A stretch of 64,000 nt of DNA, taken from assembly GCF_029029525.1 (NCBI RefSeq), contig NZ_JAKJSC010000001.1, positions 496,001 to 560,000 on the forward strand, in the 5' to 3' direction. Both the position numbers and the translations under genes were made by a program. The notes beneath the pieces were generated by a model. It was not told where the DNA came from. It was given only the letters and a program-made list of their open reading frames with translations, and made no database searches. This DNA comes from Labilibaculum sp. DW002 (GTDB lineage Bacteria > Bacteroidota > Bacteroidia > Bacteroidales > Marinifilaceae). Shown here one piece after another: positions 63,046 to 64,000 of the stretch. How positions within the stretch are numbered: the stretch's first letter is position 1; each line of letters opens with the position of its first letter.

Positions 63046-63096
63046 GGAGTGAATCGGAAAGATTAAGGAGTGAATGACAATAAAACTGGTGTGAAA
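63046..63096. promoter_or_regulatory. Three-copy LytTR-type direct repeat
   Basis: GGAGTGAAT occurs at 63046-63054 and 63067-63075, and GGTGTGAAA at 63088-63096, each exactly 21 bp from the next (9-bp unit, 12-bp spacer). LytTR regulators bind 9-bp direct repeats with 12-13-bp spacers, so this is a strong candidate operator. It lies about 155-205 nt upstream of the protease start codon and 35 nt after the kinase stop. Confidence 0.7.
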
Positions 63097-63130
63097 CAAT
63101 AGCACCAATTCAAAAAACAATCATTAAGTG

Positions 63131-64000
63131 TTAAAACAAGGGCAATTTAACTCTGAAAAAGCCATTTTCTATACCATAAACAGGTTGCTTATCACCTAGA
63201 AAACCATACAAAGCCTCCAACGTTTTTAATCCCGTACCAGAAGTATGGCTTAGGTCTGTTCGAGGTTGGTATTGATTTTCAACAATTAAATAATATTCAT
63301 CGGAAACGGAGATTTTAATTAGAAGTGGTTTCTCACTTGTAATTATATTGTGTTTGATGGCATTTTCCACTAATGACTGAATACTTACAGATGGAAGCTT
63401 TTTGCTAAGTGCTTCTTCTTTTATATCGTATTCTAAAAGTAAATTTTCGCCAAAGCGAATTTTCTGCAAGAAAAGATACTGCTTAATAAAATTCATCTCC
63501 TGTTTTAAGCTGATCAGATTACTGTTATTGCTATCCAATAAATAACGATACACCTTCGATAAATTCAAAATAAATTTACGCGCTAACTTTGGTTCTCCTT
63601 CAACCAATGCATAAAGGGAATTTAAAGAGTTGAATAAAAAGTGTGGATTAATCTGATTTTTTATATTCTTTAATTGTGCTTTTACTTTCTCTTCTTCCTC
63701 TTCAATAGCCTTTCGTCGAAGTTCAAGTGTTTCACTAATATCAAAGCGAAAGCTGGAAACACCTACCACTTTTCCTTCAACATCGGATATTGCATTAAAA
63801 ATTTGCTGGTAATCTATTCCATGTCTTTGAAATTCAACCAAAAAATGATCTCCTAAAAGTGCTCTGTCCAAATATTTTTTCATTTGAATACGAAAATCTC
63901 CATAATAGGCGTCTAATAAATTATCTCCTACCTGAATTGAACCACCTTCTTTATTTTCAATATTATTTTTGTGGACACTATTAAAACTTGTGTATTTATA
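63131..64000 (-). CDS. LytS-type sensor histidine kinase with PAS domain, partial at window edge
   Basis: The C-terminal 250 residues hold a His_kinase domain with NPHFLFNSLNSL (phosphoacceptor His) and an HATPase with SLVENAIKHNI and a GTGLKTLEALYGF loop. The first Met in the window (63883) is not the real start: the frame stays open to position 64000 and encodes PAS-like sequence (SIQVGDNLLDAYYGDF, then LDRALLGDHFLVEFQRHG and GVVGVSSFRFDIS). The N-terminal part, probably with further sensor or membrane regions, lies outside. It is the natural partner for the LytTR regulator at 54429-55199, and the two bracket the SusC/SusD-protease genes. Confidence 0.85.
   Translation of the reverse strand, partial: YKYTSFNSVHKNNIENKEGGSIQVGDNLLDAYYGDFRIQMKKYLDRALLGDHFLVEFQRHGIDYQQIFNAISDVEGKVVGVSSFRFDISETLELRRKAIEEEEEKVKAQLKNIKNQINPHFLFNSLNSLYALVEGEPKLARKFILNLSKVYRYLLDSNNSNLISLKQEMNFIKQYLFLQKIRFGENLLLEYDIKEEALSKKLPSVSIQSLVENAIKHNIITSEKPLLIKISVSDEYYLIVENQYQPRTDLSHTSGTGLKTLEALYGFLGDKQPVYGIENGFFRVKLPLF

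Overview
The window looks like chromosome from an AT-rich, probably marine Bacteroidota, most likely of the Marinilabiliales/Bacteroidales type. The evidence is two SusC/SusD pairs, a one-protein hybrid two-component regulator, TAnnTTTG-type -7 promoter boxes, class III fructose-bisphosphatase, and an anaerobic glycyl-radical enzyme beside respiratory PyrD. The genus-level placement is inference. I found no rRNA, tRNA, CRISPR array, insertion sequence or prophage.

Layout. (1) 61-7817, minus: an apparent seven-gene operon nrtR-pncB-pncA-VWA-PP2C-kinase-nadE. NAD salvage genes enclose a complete VWA/PP2C/protein-kinase set of the TerY-P type, and a promoter with an overlapping palindrome precedes it. 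(2) 8154-12185: class III FBPase, a leucine-rich-repeat protein, and an unrecognised protein with a nuclease-like D...ExK pattern. (3) 12269-22492, minus: an amino-sugar operon with a frameshifted ROK regulator, nucleotidyltransferase, phosphohexomutase, FucP/NagP-type transporter, HexNAc-kinase-like protein, a NagB-LmbE fusion, a CBM9-like protein and a ROK kinase. (4) 22863-25236, plus: glycyl-radical enzyme YjjI and activase YjjW. (5) 25329-37295, minus: a small polysaccharide-utilisation locus with hybrid sensor/regulator, SusC, SusD, GH29 fucosidase, and a secreted protein with a decayed 3' end. Two near-identical 21-bp repeats lie upstream of susC. (6) 37714-45267: a membrane Cache-PAS-CBS-DUF294 signalling protein with an FKBP, a broken ttcA homologue, small membrane and zinc-ribbon proteins, a TrmH-like methyltransferase and pyrD. 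(7) 45419-50514: an SOS-mutagenesis-type cassette of DnaE-like polymerase, Y-family polymerase and a self-cleaving XRE-S24 repressor, with repeats in the divergent promoter region. (8) 50620-53299: flavin and ferredoxin-nitroreductase genes, a VOC protein and an HxlR regulator. (9) 53433 to the window end, minus: a second SusC/SusD locus with a zinc metalloprotease and an esterase, bracketed by a LytS-type kinase (running off the window) and a LytTR regulator. Three 9-bp repeats with exact 21-bp spacing, a LytTR-like layout, lie upstream of the protease.

The best candidate for an under-described system is the phosphorylation triad inside the NAD salvage operon. Next are the self-regulated mutagenesis cassette, the LytTR-type locus with its three-part operator, and the membrane-anchored DUF294 nucleotidyltransferase protein. 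Three genes (ROK regulator, ttcA homologue, secreted PUL protein) have broken reading frames, so either recent decay or assembly indels should be considered.
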